A stretch of DNA of 64,000 bases, taken from Pseudomonas monsensis (lineage in GTDB: Bacteria; Pseudomonadota; Gammaproteobacteria; Pseudomonadales; Pseudomonadaceae). The position numbers were made by a program, and so were the translations under genes. The DNA lies in NCBI RefSeq assembly GCF_014268495.2, contig NZ_CP077087.1:665001-729000 (forward strand), in the 5' to 3' direction. Shown piece after piece: positions 53,932 to 62,346 of the stretch. The notes below the pieces were generated by a model. That model worked only from the letters and a program-made list of their open reading frames with translations, did no database searches and had not been told where the DNA came from. Every line of letters starts with the position of its first letter. The stretch's first letter is position 1.

Positions 53932-54028
53932 CTGCAAGCCACTGGCTTCAAGCGGCAAGTTGAAGCCAGTGCGCGCTGTATCGGACTAATGTGATTTTCT
54001 TGCAGCTTGAAGCTTGTAGCTTGAGGCT
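53932..54028. repeat. REP-like repeats with hairpin between gltB and gltD
   Basis: A perfect 11-base stem, ACTGGCTTCAA (53941-53951) with TTGAAGCCAGT (53960-53970), loop of 8, flanked by CAGCTGCAAGCC and TTGCAGCTTGAAGCTTGTAGC, members of the repeat family at 16646 and 25335. Confidence 0.8.
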
Positions 54029-54049
54029 GTCGTGTAAGAGGTTTTGAAG

Positions 54050-55468
54050 ATGGCCGAACGTCTCAGTAACGACTTTCAATTCATCGATGTCGGGCGCAAA
54101 GATCCGAAGAAGAAACTGTTGCGTCAACGCAAGAAAGAGTTCGTCGAAATCTACGAACCGTTCAAACCTCAGCAGTCGGCCGATCAGGCCCACCGCTGCC
54201 TGGGTTGCGGCAACCCGTATTGCGAATGGAAGTGCCCGGTGCACAACTTCATTCCCAACTGGCTGAAGCTGGTCGCCGAGGGCAACATCCTGCAGGCCGC
54301 CGAGCTGTCGCACCAGACCAACACCCTGCCGGAAGTCTGCGGCCGGGTGTGCCCGCAGGATCGTCTGTGCGAGGGTGCCTGCACCCTCAACGACGGCTTC
54401 GGCGCGGTGACCATCGGTTCGGTCGAGAAGTACATCACCGACACCGCGTTCGCCATGGGCTGGCGCCCGGACATGTCCAAGGTCAAGCCGACCGGCAAGC
54501 GTGTCGCGATCATCGGTGCCGGCCCGGCGGGCCTCGGTTGTGCCGACGTGCTGGTGCGTGGCGGCGTGACCCCGGTGGTGTTCGACAAGAACCCGGAAAT
54601 CGGCGGTTTGCTGACCTTCGGCATCCCCGAGTTCAAGCTGGAGAAGACCGTGCTGAGCAATCGTCGCGAAGTCTTCACTGGCATGGGCATCGAGTTCCGT
54701 CTGAACACCGAAGTCGGTAAAGACGTGACCATGGAACAACTGCTCGCCGAATACGATGCAGTGTTCATGGGCATGGGCACCTACACCTACATGAAGGGCG
54801 GTTTTGCCGGTGAGGACCTGCCGGGCGTCTATGACGCACTGGACTTCCTGATCGCCAACGTCAACCGCAACCTGGGCTTTGAAAAGTCGCCGGAAGATTT
54901 CGTCGACATGAAAGGCAAGAAGGTCGTGGTTCTCGGCGGTGGTGACACGGCGATGGACTGCAACCGCACGTCGATCCGTCAGGGTGCCAAATCGGTGACC
55001 TGTGCTTATCGTCGTGACGAAGCGAACATGCCCGGCTCGCGCAAAGAGGTGAAGAACGCCAAGGAAGAAGGCGTGAAGTTCCTCTACAACCGTCAGCCGA
55101 TCGCCATCGTTGGCGAAGACAAGGTCGAAGGCGTGAAGGTGGTCGAGACCCGTCTCGGCGAACCGGACGCCCGTGGCCGCCGCAGCCCTGAGCCGATCCC
55201 GGGTTCCGAAGAGATCATCCCGGCGGACGCCGTGGTTATCGCTTTCGGCTTCCGCCCTAGCCCGGCGCCGTGGTTCGAGCAGTTCGAGATCCAGACCGAC
55301 AGCCAGGGCCGCGTTGTGGCGCCTGAGCAAGGTCAGTACAAGCACCAGACCAGCAATCCGAAAATCTTTGCCGGTGGCGACATGGTGCGCGGTTCCGACC
55401 TGGTGGTGACGGCGATTTTCGAAGGGCGCAATGCCGCCGAAGGGATCCTCGATTACCTGGGCGTCTAA
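54050..55468 (+). CDS. gltD: Glutamate synthase small subunit
   Basis: GOGAT beta subunit, 472 aa, feeding electrons from NADPH through FAD and iron-sulphur centres to GltB. N-terminal cysteines for the 4Fe-4S clusters are Cys50, 53, 58, 62 and Cys97, 101, 107, 111. FAD motif GAGPAGLGCADVL and NADPH motif VLGGGDTAMDCNRT follow. Start ATG 54050 with AGAGG upstream; the TTG two codons earlier is rejected. Confidence 0.97.
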   Translation: MAERLSNDFQFIDVGRKDPKKKLLRQRKKEFVEIYEPFKPQQSADQAHRCLGCGNPYCEWKCPVHNFIPNWLKLVAEGNILQAAELSHQTNTLPEVCGRVCPQDRLCEGACTLNDGFGAVTIGSVEKYITDTAFAMGWRPDMSKVKPTGKRVAIIGAGPAGLGCADVLVRGGVTPVVFDKNPEIGGLLTFGIPEFKLEKTVLSNRREVFTGMGIEFRLNTEVGKDVTMEQLLAEYDAVFMGMGTYTYMKGGFAGEDLPGVYDALDFLIANVNRNLGFEKSPEDFVDMKGKKVVVLGGGDTAMDCNRTSIRQGAKSVTCAYRRDEANMPGSRKEVKNAKEEGVKFLYNRQPIAIVGEDKVEGVKVVETRLGEPDARGRRSPEPIPGSEEIIPADAVVIAFGFRPSPAPWFEQFEIQTDSQGRVVAPEQGQYKHQTSNPKIFAGGDMVRGSDLVVTAIFEGRNAAEGILDYLGV

Positions 55469-55498
55469 CCCCCGTCCGGCTGACTGCAAATGCAATAC

Positions 55499-55528
55499 CT
55501 GTGGGAGCTGGCAAGCCAGCTCCCACAG
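55499..55528. repeat. Perfect REP-derived palindrome after gltD
   Basis: CTGTGGGAGCTGGC-AA-GCCAGCTCCCACAG: a 14-base stem with a two-base centre, followed by TGTTTTGTAG. A head-to-head REP with no spacer; it may also end gltBD transcription. Confidence 0.88.
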
Positions 55529-55658
55529 TGTTTTGTAGTGTTGCGAAGACCTGTATTTTTAACGATAAATTGACCCGATAGACAAAAGGCTGACCTGCAT
55601 CCGTGCCTTTTGCGTCGCGCTCTGAGAAAATGCCCGCACTTTTTTTCCGGATGCCGAC

Positions 55659-56726
55659 ATGACTGCCCTGAAGAACGACCGTTTCCTCCGCGCCCTGCTC
55701 AAGCAACCCGTTGACGTCACCCCGGTGTGGATGATGCGCCAGGCCGGCCGCTACTTGCCGGAATACCGCGCCAGCCGTGCCCACGCCGGTGACTTCATGA
55801 GCCTGTGCATGAATCCGGAATTCGCCTGCGAAGTCACCCTGCAACCGCTCGACCGCTATCCGCAACTGGACGCGGCGATCCTGTTTTCCGACATCCTCAC
55901 CATTCCCGATGCGATGGGCCAGGGCCTGTACTTCGAGACTGGTGAAGGGCCGCGTTTCAAGAAAGTCGTCAGCACCCTGGCGGACATCGAAGCGCTACCG
56001 ATCCCTGATCCGCACAAGGACCTCGGCTACGTGATGGACGCGGTCAGCACCATCCGTCGTGAGCTGAACGGGCGCGTGCCGCTGATCGGTTTCTCCGGCA
56101 GCCCGTGGACCCTGGCGACGTACATGGTTGAAGGCGGCTCGTCGAAAGACTTCCGCAAGACCAAGGCGATGCTCTACGACAATCCGCAAGCCATGCACTT
56201 GCTGCTGGATAAGCTGGCGCAGTCGGTGACCTCGTACCTCAACGGCCAGATCATGGCCGGCGCGCAAGCGGTGCAGATCTTTGACACCTGGGGCGGCAAT
56301 CTGTCGGCGGCGGCGTATCAAGAGTTCTCGCTGGCCTACATGAAGAAAATCGTCAGCGGCCTGATCCGCGAACACGACGGTCGCAAGGTGCCGGTGATCC
56401 TCTTCACCAAGAACGGCGGCCTGTGGCTGGAAAGCATCGCCGAGGCCGGCGCCGACGCCCTGGGCCTGGACTGGACCTGCGACATCGGCAACGCCCGCGC
56501 CCGCGTCGGCGACAAGGTCGCGCTGCAAGGCAACATGGACCCGACCGTGCTGTACGCCAAACCGGAAGCGATCCGCACTGAAGTCGGACGCATTCTCGCC
56601 AGCTATGGCAAGGGCAGCGGCCACGTGTTCAACCTTGGTCATGGCATCACGCCTGAGGTTGATCCGGAGCACGCCGGTGCCTTCCTGCGCGCGGTGCACG
56701 AGCTGTCGGCGCAGTATCACGAGTGA
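55659..56726 (+). CDS. hemE: Uroporphyrinogen decarboxylase
   Basis: Decarboxylates uroporphyrinogen III to coproporphyrinogen III in haem synthesis; 355 aa, full length. The N-terminal signature PVWMMRQAGRYLPEYR carries the substrate-binding Arg residues, ILFSDILTIPDAMG the catalytic Asp, and GFSGSPWTLATYMVEGG the second signature. Single gene followed by a terminator. Confidence 0.98.
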   Translation: MTALKNDRFLRALLKQPVDVTPVWMMRQAGRYLPEYRASRAHAGDFMSLCMNPEFACEVTLQPLDRYPQLDAAILFSDILTIPDAMGQGLYFETGEGPRFKKVVSTLADIEALPIPDPHKDLGYVMDAVSTIRRELNGRVPLIGFSGSPWTLATYMVEGGSSKDFRKTKAMLYDNPQAMHLLLDKLAQSVTSYLNGQIMAGAQAVQIFDTWGGNLSAAAYQEFSLAYMKKIVSGLIREHDGRKVPVILFTKNGGLWLESIAEAGADALGLDWTCDIGNARARVGDKVALQGNMDPTVLYAKPEAIRTEVGRILASYGKGSGHVFNLGHGITPEVDPEHAGAFLRAVHELSAQYHE

Positions 56727-56738
56727 TCGCCACACCAT

Positions 56739-56769
56739 AAAAAACGCCCGGCTTATGCCGGGCGTTTTT
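56739..56769 (+). terminator. Rho-independent terminator after hemE
   Basis: AAAACGCCCGGC-TTAT-GCCGGGCGTTTT, perfect 12-base stem, then TG and more T. Confidence 0.95.
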
Positions 56770-56800
56770 GTTTCCACGATTCAACGTCGGACACAGATGA

Positions 56801-56893
56801 AATGTGGGAGCGAGCTTGCTCGCGAAAGCGGTGGATCAGCAACTTTTGCATCAACTGACACAACGCCTTCGCGAGCAAGCTCGCTCCCACATT
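56801..56893. repeat. REPIN: inverted pair of AATGTGGGAGCGAGCTTGCTCGCGAA
   Basis: Perfect 26-base arms (56801-56826 and 56868-56893) with 41 bases between, at the convergent end of hemE and the MFS gene. Confidence 0.94.
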
Positions 56894-56903
56894 GGGTTTT
56901 GTG

Positions 56904-58178
56904 TCAGGCTTTTACACCGCCGAGCGGCGGCAACTTCGCCAGCTTCAACGCCACCAGTAGCGCGATCAGCAACAGTGAGCCTATAAACAGACCAATCCCG
57001 TTCCAGCCACCCAAATGCCAGAACACCCCGCCTGCCGTCCCGGCAATACTCGACCCCGCGTAATAACTGAACAGATACAACGACGACGCCTGTCCCTTGG
57101 CCTTAGTCGCTCGCCGACCAATCCAGCTACTCGCCACCGAATGCGCGCCAAAGAAGCCAAAGGTGAAAATCAACATGCCGACAATCACCAGCAACAGCGG
57201 CGTAAACATCGTCAAGGCAAGGCCGGCAAACATCAGCGCAATGGTCGCCCACAGCACCTTGCGTCGCCCCAGTTTGTCCGCCAGCGAACCAATCTTCGCC
57301 GAGCTGTAGATCCCTGACAGATACACCACCGACAACAATCCAACGAACACCTGATCTAGGTTGTACGGCGCGGCCAGCAAGCGATAGCCAATGTAGTTGA
57401 ACAGCGTGACGAACGCGCCCATCAGCACGAATGCTTCAAGAAACAGCAGCGGCAGGCCGGCATCGCGAAAGTGCATGGTGAAGCCGTCGAGCAGGCTGCG
57501 CGGGTGCAATGAGCGCGAACGGAAGTTGCGCGACTCGGGGAGGATCTTCCAGAACACCGCCGCCGCGATCAACGCCAGACCGCCAATCACCAGCATCGCC
57601 GTATGCCAGCTGACGAAGTCGATCAACACCCCGGTGATCAACCGCCCGCTCATCCCGCCAATGGCGTTGCCGCCGATGTACAGGCCCATCGCCAGACCGA
57701 TGTGTTGCGGGTGAATCTCTTCGCTGAGGTAGGTCATCGCCACCGCTGCCAGGCCGCTCAACGACAGCCCGATCAGCGCGCGCATGATCAACACGCCGTG
57801 CCAGCTCGGCATCATCGAGCTGGCGATGGTGCACAGCGCCGCTGCGAACAGCGCAGTCACCATCACCGGTTTGCGCCCGACCCGATCAGAGATCGGTCCG
57901 GTGATCAGCAGGCCGATGGCGAGCATGCCGGTGGCCACCGAAAGAATCAGGCTGCTCTGCGCCGCGTTGATCCCGTACTCGTGGGACAGCAGCGGCATCA
58001 TCGGCTGCACGCAGTACAGCAGGGCAAAGGTCGCGAACCCGCCGCTGAACAGCGCCAGTACCGTGCGCATGAACATCGGCGTGCCTTTTTCGATGTAGAT
58101 CTCTTGCAGTTCGGCGACGACATCGTCCGCCGCAGCAGGCGGGACTTCGTGGGCAAGGGGCGCGACAGCAGTTTTCAC
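56904..58178 (-). CDS. MFS transporter (YnfM-like)
   Basis: Major facilitator, 424 aa, twelve predicted helices. The GTG at 58178 has GAGG six bases upstream and is preferred to 58223. Motifs include LLYCVQPMMPLLSHEYG in TM1 and the loop GPISDRVGRKPVMV between TM2 and TM3, with a related LADKLGRRKV in the second half. The drug-efflux/YnfM branch is suggested by the TM1 pattern; the substrate is unknown. Divergent from a LysR regulator, which is its likely controller. Confidence 0.88.
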   Translation of the reverse strand: MKTAVAPLAHEVPPAAADDVVAELQEIYIEKGTPMFMRTVLALFSGGFATFALLYCVQPMMPLLSHEYGINAAQSSLILSVATGMLAIGLLITGPISDRVGRKPVMVTALFAAALCTIASSMMPSWHGVLIMRALIGLSLSGLAAVAMTYLSEEIHPQHIGLAMGLYIGGNAIGGMSGRLITGVLIDFVSWHTAMLVIGGLALIAAAVFWKILPESRNFRSRSLHPRSLLDGFTMHFRDAGLPLLFLEAFVLMGAFVTLFNYIGYRLLAAPYNLDQVFVGLLSVVYLSGIYSSAKIGSLADKLGRRKVLWATIALMFAGLALTMFTPLLLVIVGMLIFTFGFFGAHSVASSWIGRRATKAKGQASSLYLFSYYAGSSIAGTAGGVFWHLGGWNGIGLFIGSLLLIALLVALKLAKLPPLGGVKA

Positions 58179-58296
58179 ATCAAACCTCGGGGTGCACGGC
58201 CAGGCAGGCAATGAAAAAATCATATAGCTGGCTAATGTTTCTATCCAATATATTGTTCGACCTGTTTGATAGCTTTAACGACCTAATGAGGTGTTC
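58179..58296. promoter_or_regulatory. Divergent MFS/LysR promoter region
   Basis: 118-base AT-rich intergenic region. ATAG (58224) and CTAT (58241) form a spaced dyad of the LysR T-N11-A kind, and ATAGCT recurs at 58269. No promoter boxes are certain. Confidence 0.45.
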
Positions 58297-59199
58297 ATGG
58301 AATTGCGTCACCTGCGCTACTTCATCGCTGTTGCCGAAGAGCTGCATTTCGGCCGCGCGGCACAGGTGCTGGGTATTTCCCAGCCACCGCTGAGCCAGCA
58401 GATTCAGGCGCTGGAGCAAGAGGTCGGTGCACGATTGTTCGAGCGGACCAATCGTCGGGTCGAACTGAGCGAAGCCGGCAGATTGTTTCTGGAGGAAGCG
58501 CGGCTGGTGCTGGCGCAGGTCGACAAAGCGGCGGATGTCGCAAGACGTGCGCAATTGGGGGAGCTGGGCGAATTGAAGATCGGCTTTACCTCATCGGCGC
58601 CGTTCAACTCGACGATTCCCCAGGCGATCTTTGCCTTTCGCCAGCGTTTTCCGGCGGTGCACCTTAACCTTCGTGAGATGAGCAGCACGCAAGTCGCCGA
58701 AGGGCTGGTGGATGAGTCGATCGAGGTCGGCATCATGCGTCCGCTGGGCCTGCCGGATTCGCTGAGTGTGGTGGAGCTGATGCGTGAGCCGCTGGTGGCG
58801 GTGCTTGGCTCCAAACATCCGCTGGCGCAGGGCAGCGAGGAAGGGCTTTTCCTTTCGGCGCTGGCGCTGGAGCCGTTCGTGTTCTTTCCGCGCAGCTACG
58901 GCAGCGGGCTGTATGCGCAACTGCTGAGTCTGGCGCGTGATGCCGGATTCAGCCCGCACTTCGCCCAGGAGGCCGGAGAGGCGATGACCATCATCGGTCT
59001 GGTCGCAGCGGGGCTGGGGGTTTCGGTGTTGCCGGCGTCCTATCAGCGGATGCGCATTGAAGGCGTGGTCTATCGACCGCTGCTTGATCCGGAGGCGGTG
59101 TCGGCGGTGTGGCTGGTGCAGCGCAAGGACCAGAAATCGCCGATGGCCAAGGCGTTTGTCGACCTGCTCACGCGCAAGGTTGAGCCTTCAATTGGGTAA
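58297..59199 (+). CDS. LysR-family transcriptional regulator
   Basis: A 300-aa LysR protein. The N-terminal winged helix-turn-helix is clear (LRYFIAVAEELHFGRAAQVLGISQPPLSQQI, residues about 6-37 in parts), followed by the linker helix and a periplasmic-binding-like effector domain (LKIGFTSSAPFNSTIPQAI). ATG at 58297 has GAGG five bases before it. The divergent placement suggests it controls the adjacent MFS exporter; its effector is unknown. Confidence 0.92.
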   Translation: MELRHLRYFIAVAEELHFGRAAQVLGISQPPLSQQIQALEQEVGARLFERTNRRVELSEAGRLFLEEARLVLAQVDKAADVARRAQLGELGELKIGFTSSAPFNSTIPQAIFAFRQRFPAVHLNLREMSSTQVAEGLVDESIEVGIMRPLGLPDSLSVVELMREPLVAVLGSKHPLAQGSEEGLFLSALALEPFVFFPRSYGSGLYAQLLSLARDAGFSPHFAQEAGEAMTIIGLVAAGLGVSVLPASYQRMRIEGVVYRPLLDPEAVSAVWLVQRKDQKSPMAKAFVDLLTRKVEPSIG

Positions 59200-59293
59200 T
59201 GGCGGCTGGTCGCTTGGCATGATGAATCCTGTCGTTCGCAGTTCAGGCAGAATTTTGATAGTTGGGTCTTGAGTTGCGGTGACGCCTGTCAAA

Positions 59294-59334
59294 CCCGCCG
59301 GCAACCGTTATTGCTGTGGAGGGGCACCGGTGGG
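59294..59334 (-). terminator. Hairpin downstream of the first unknown gene
   Basis: CCCGCCGG (59294-59301) and CCGGTGGG (59327-59334), seven of eight pairing plus a G-T; the counterpart of the perfect hairpin at 59787-59831. Confidence 0.5.
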
Positions 59335-59347
59335 ATACCTTCGTTGT

Positions 59348-59674
59348 CTAAAATTCCTCTTTGTCACTATCAATGACAACCACTGATACTGCGCAATAAA
59401 TGGTTTTAGATTGAATCGTATCTTGAATCTGTTCGTTGTAGGTGCCGGGCAATAGAAGTTCGTTTTCTATGGCATCGTCAATTTCAAATACAAAGTGTTG
59501 AATGGATATGTTTTCTGTGGAGCCATTGGCTTCAACTTTTAGAGTGAATTCATGATCCTTATAGTAAATTTTTTCCTCTGTTTTCCTATCTCCCGCTGTT
59601 TTCTTTTTGTCGTCCGTGACAGTTTTCATCATTTCCCGGATTTTGTTTTCAAGGTTTTCTATGGGGGTGTACAT
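59348..59674 (-). CDS. Hypothetical protein, first of a duplicated pair
   Basis: A 108-aa acidic protein I do not recognise. AAAGG lies eight bases before the ATG. The N-terminal half is charged and helical (ENLENKIREMMKTV, then a Lys-rich stretch); the middle carries KIYYKDHEFTLKVE, probably beta; the end reads IYCAVSVVVIDSDKEE. It aligns with the neighbouring 118-aa protein: KIYYKDHEF/KIFYRDRYH, FEIDDAI/AEIDKHL, YNEQIQDTIQSKTIYCAVS/WTEQINNIYDSEPIPYAVS. No signal peptide, helix anchor or cysteine motif. Low GC and codon use unlike neighbours suggest gene transfer. Confidence 0.7.
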   Translation of the reverse strand: MYTPIENLENKIREMMKTVTDDKKKTAGDRKTEEKIYYKDHEFTLKVEANGSTENISIQHFVFEIDDAIENELLLPGTYNEQIQDTIQSKTIYCAVSVVVIDSDKEEF

Positions 59675-59786
59675 GGTCGCTACCTTTTGAGTGAGATTGG
59701 GGCGAAAGTTACGGCATAATAATTTTTGTTGCTGGGAGGTAGTCAGGTTTTTGATAATAAGGTTTTGAGTTTCGGCGACGACTGTA

Positions 59787-59831
59787 AACCCACCGGTGAC
59801 CGTTTATATGAGGGAGGATAGCCGGTGGGTT
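59787..59831 (-). terminator. Hairpin downstream of the second unknown gene
   Basis: AACCCACCGG (59787-59796) and CCGGTGGGTT (59822-59831), a perfect 10-base stem, just after the stop of the 118-aa gene on the minus strand. The T run is short. Confidence 0.55.
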
Positions 59832-59842
59832 ACATTAATTGT

Positions 59843-60199
59843 CTAAGATGGCTCCTCGATATCCTCGATATCCTCGCTATACTCGCTATCTGTGATGTAC
59901 AGTGATACTGCGTAAGGAATGGGTTCAGAGTCATATATGTTATTAATTTGTTCGGTCCAGGTGCTAGTGTGCTCTGCGTCCTCGTCTAAGTGTTTGTCAA
60001 TCTCCGCTATGAAGTCTTCAAGGGATTTAAGGGGGGTGGTTTGCTGGGATTCATTGCGTTTAATTTTTATATCAATGTGATATCGGTCTCTATAAAATAT
60101 CTTTCCCTCGCCTCTCGAGGCGTCTTCTGTTGCATCGTCGTGGTACGTGGCAGCGGCCATCAGTTCTTCAATTGCTTCTAAAAGGAATTGGTCTTCCAT
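59843..60199 (-). CDS. Hypothetical protein, second of a duplicated pair
   Basis: A 118-aa very acidic protein (tail EDIEDIEEP), not recognised. Layout as in its paralog at 59348-59674: a helical start (FLLEAIEELMAAATYH), a basic beta pair (KIFYRDRYHIDIKIKR), an acidic helix (LEDFIAEIDKHLDEDAEH) and a final strand (PYAVSLYITDSEYS). A site AAAGG precedes the ATG. The size, acidity and local duplication are like those of some immunity or antitoxin-like proteins, but nothing in the sequence proves this and no toxin gene is beside it. Confidence 0.7.
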   Translation of the reverse strand: MEDQFLLEAIEELMAAATYHDDATEDASRGEGKIFYRDRYHIDIKIKRNESQQTTPLKSLEDFIAEIDKHLDEDAEHTSTWTEQINNIYDSEPIPYAVSLYITDSEYSEDIEDIEEPS

Positions 60200-60890
60200 G
60201 GTCTATTACCTTTGGAATTAGGTTAATGCGAAAGTTAGTGTCAGAGTCGTTTCACAACAATAATTTAATCGGCTTCAATAGTTTTGGCACCTGTCAGAAA
60301 TGACAGGTGTTTAGACTGTATGGCTATCGCCGCAATTTCTCTTATGTTTTTTTTGCGCTGTGATTACGTGGCGGTTATTTGCAAGACGGTTTGAAGGGGT
60401 TGTTCAGTAAGTGAGACAGTGCAGGCGTGTGAGTTAAGTAGCGTTCTGATATATCGCAGCTTTTTCAGCTCACCGGTTAAACAACCAGAGACAAACCAGC
60501 TCAGAGCAAGCGTGTCGAAATTGTTCATGACCAGATGCAGTTGGAGCCGTGGCGGATGAGTGCCTTGCTCTAGGACACGCTACGCGGCGTCAAGGGTCAA
60601 ACAGGGTGATGTCAGTCGTTCAGCGTAAGCAAGATCACCCCGGCAACCCCTCACGCGATACCTTTTGCGCAACGAAATGCACCGAGTGGTTGGTAGAGAA
60701 AAATGTCACTTGGCGATTTTCCAGTTGGTCAGGGTTTTGTCTGTCAGGCATCTCGGCGATCAAAGGCCGCTTTTGCCCCGTCTGCACGCGGATATTGTCA
60801 CCAGGCGCTGTAGTCCGTGTCGGTGAAGGTAGCGAAGCGAGGGCGCAGGCAACTACACTCGGTCATTCTTTGATACACGGAGGTTTTGTC
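60200..60890. other. Geneless 690-bp stretch before the ParA-like gene
   Basis: No credible gene. It begins AT-rich and becomes GC-rich towards 60890. An open frame in phase with parA reaches back to 60549 but has no start site or family sequence. A perfect hairpin (60288-60309) is the only clear structure. The last 30 bases hold the parA GGAGG. Confidence 0.6.
60288..60309. other. Perfect hairpin with GAAA loop
   Basis: CACCTGTCA-GAAA-TGACAGGTG, a 9-base stem and a GNRA-type tetraloop on the plus strand, about 90 bases upstream of the 118-aa gene. Too few T for a clear terminator. Confidence 0.6.
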
Positions 60891-61661
60891 ATGCGGCGCG
60901 TGGTGTTCAATCAGAAAGGTGGCGTGGGCAAATCCAGCATTGCCTGCAATCTGGCGGCGGTCAGCGCCAGCGAGGGTTATCGCACGCTGTTGGTGGATCT
61001 CGATGCCCAGGCCAACTCCACTCAATATCTGACAGGGCTCACCGGCGACGACATCCCGATGGGCATTGCCGATTTCTTCAAGCAGACGCTGTCATCGGGG
61101 CCGTTTTCGAAAAAGAATCAGGCCGATATCTACGAAACCCCGTTCGACAATCTGCATATCATCACCGCCACCGCTGAACTGGCCGACCTGCAGCCCAAGC
61201 TTGAGGCGAAGCACAAGATCAACAAGCTGCGTAAGTTGCTGGATGAATTGTCCGAGGATTACGACCGGATCTACCTCGATACGCCACCGGCGCTGAACTT
61301 CTACGCGGTATCGGCGCTGATTGCTGCGGATCGCGTGCTGATCCCCTTCGATTGCGACAGCTTCTCGCGTCAGGCGCTGTACGGGCTGATCGCGGAAATC
61401 GAAGAGCTGAAAGACGACCACAATGAAGGCCTGGAGGTCGAAGGCATCGTCGTCAACCAATTCCAGGCCCGGGCGAGCCTGCCCCAGCAGATTCTCGATG
61501 AGTTGATTGCCGAAGGTTTACCGGTGTTGCCGGTGTATCTGAGCAGTTCGGTACGCATGCGCGAATCGCACCAGGCCAGCATGCCGCTGATTCACCTCGA
61601 CCCGAAACACAAACTGACGCAGCAGTTCGTTGAGCTGCACAACTTGCTCGAAGACCACTGA
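60891..61661 (+). CDS. ParA/MinD-family ATPase
   Basis: A 256-aa ATPase. Start 60891 (MRRVVFNQKGG) has GGAGG seven bases upstream. The deviant Walker A KGGVGKS is at 9-15 with the signature Lys, then LLVDLDAQANST and the Walker B-like IYLDTPPALN. No ParB gene or parS-like 16-base palindrome is near, so it is not a plasmid-type partition pair. P. aeruginosa has, as I recall, a similar lone gene in this order. It may position a cellular cargo; which one is unknown. Confidence 0.88.
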   Translation: MRRVVFNQKGGVGKSSIACNLAAVSASEGYRTLLVDLDAQANSTQYLTGLTGDDIPMGIADFFKQTLSSGPFSKKNQADIYETPFDNLHIITATAELADLQPKLEAKHKINKLRKLLDELSEDYDRIYLDTPPALNFYAVSALIAADRVLIPFDCDSFSRQALYGLIAEIEELKDDHNEGLEVEGIVVNQFQARASLPQQILDELIAEGLPVLPVYLSSSVRMRESHQASMPLIHLDPKHKLTQQFVELHNLLEDH

Positions 61662-61685
61662 TCTCTTGGGCTACGCAGATCCCCT

Positions 61686-61773
61686 GCAGGAATGAGCCTG
61701 CTCGCGATGGGGTCCTGTCAGCCAACACTTGAGTGGACTGACAGAACCCCATCGCGAGCAGGCTCACTCCTAC
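61686..61773. repeat. REPIN: inverted pair of GAATGAGCCTGCTCGCGATGGGG
   Basis: Arms GCAGGAATGAGCCTGCTCGCGATGGGGTCCTGTCAG and the inverted CTGACAGAACCCCATCGCGAGCAGGCTCACTCCTAC with three or four differences, between convergent parA-like and trxC genes. Close relative of the 20188 copy. Confidence 0.92.
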
Positions 61774-61791
61774 AATTTGATTTACGGTGTG

Positions 61792-62226
61792 TCAGATGCC
61801 TTGGCTATGCAGCCACGCCATCAACTGCGGCAATGGAAACGCGCCGCTCTGCCGCGCTACTTCCCGGCCGTTCCTGAACAGAATCAGGCTCGGAATCGAA
61901 CGAATCCCCAACTGCGCCGACAGTTGCTGATTGGCCTCACTGTCCAGCTTGGCCAACCGGCACTTGCCCGCCAACTGCGCCGCCGCCTGCTCGAACACCG
62001 GTGCAAACGACTTGCACGGCCCGCACCAGTCCGCCCACACGTCTACCAGCAGCGGCAGATCACCCTTGATCTGGCTGGCGTAGTCGCCTTGCTTGAGTTC
62101 GAACGGCTTGCTCAGCAGTACGGCGGATTTGCAGCGCCCGCATTTTGGCTGGTCCGCGAGGCGCTCGGCCGGGATGCGGTTGAGGCCGTTGCAGGAGGGG
62201 CAGGGGATGAGGAGTGGGTTGGTCAT
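61792..62226 (-). CDS. trxC: Thioredoxin 2 (zinc-binding)
   Basis: TrxC, 144 aa, a cytoplasmic disulphide reductase. Start at 62226 (MTNPLLIPCPSC); the frame to 62256 adds nothing. The N-terminal zinc-binding pairs are Cys9/Cys12 (CPSC) and Cys29/Cys32 (CGRC), and the active site WCGPC is at 67-71, followed by IRSIPSLILFRNG with the cis-Pro. The zinc domain separates it from TrxA. Confidence 0.96.
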   Translation of the reverse strand: MTNPLLIPCPSCNGLNRIPAERLADQPKCGRCKSAVLLSKPFELKQGDYASQIKGDLPLLVDVWADWCGPCKSFAPVFEQAAAQLAGKCRLAKLDSEANQQLSAQLGIRSIPSLILFRNGREVARQSGAFPLPQLMAWLHSQGI

Positions 62227-62346
62227 GAGGGCATTCCGCAAGTGAGCTGATAACACCTAGTTGGAGGCGTTTGTTCACATTTTCAATCATGCGGCTTTCA
62301 ACGTAAGACCTGGGCCAAGACGTACCGGCGTGGCCGTTGGTCTGTC

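Larger units (their letters stand above)
59250..60232. repeat. Tandem duplication of a gene-plus-flanks unit
   Basis: Two diverged copies of a unit of about 500 bases. Matching parts include the downstream TTGATAATAAGGTTTTGAG (59752) / TTGATAGTTGGGTCTTGAG (59256), the terminator hairpins, the coding regions and the upstream TAACTTTCGC...AAAGGTA..GACCATG leaders. The DNA is markedly more AT-rich than its surroundings. Confidence 0.7.

Noticed and set aside
60549..60890. 114-codon N-terminal extension of the ParA-like protein
   Set aside because: The Walker A motif must lie at the N-terminus and GGAGG is placed for the ATG at 60891; the extension is not protein-like.
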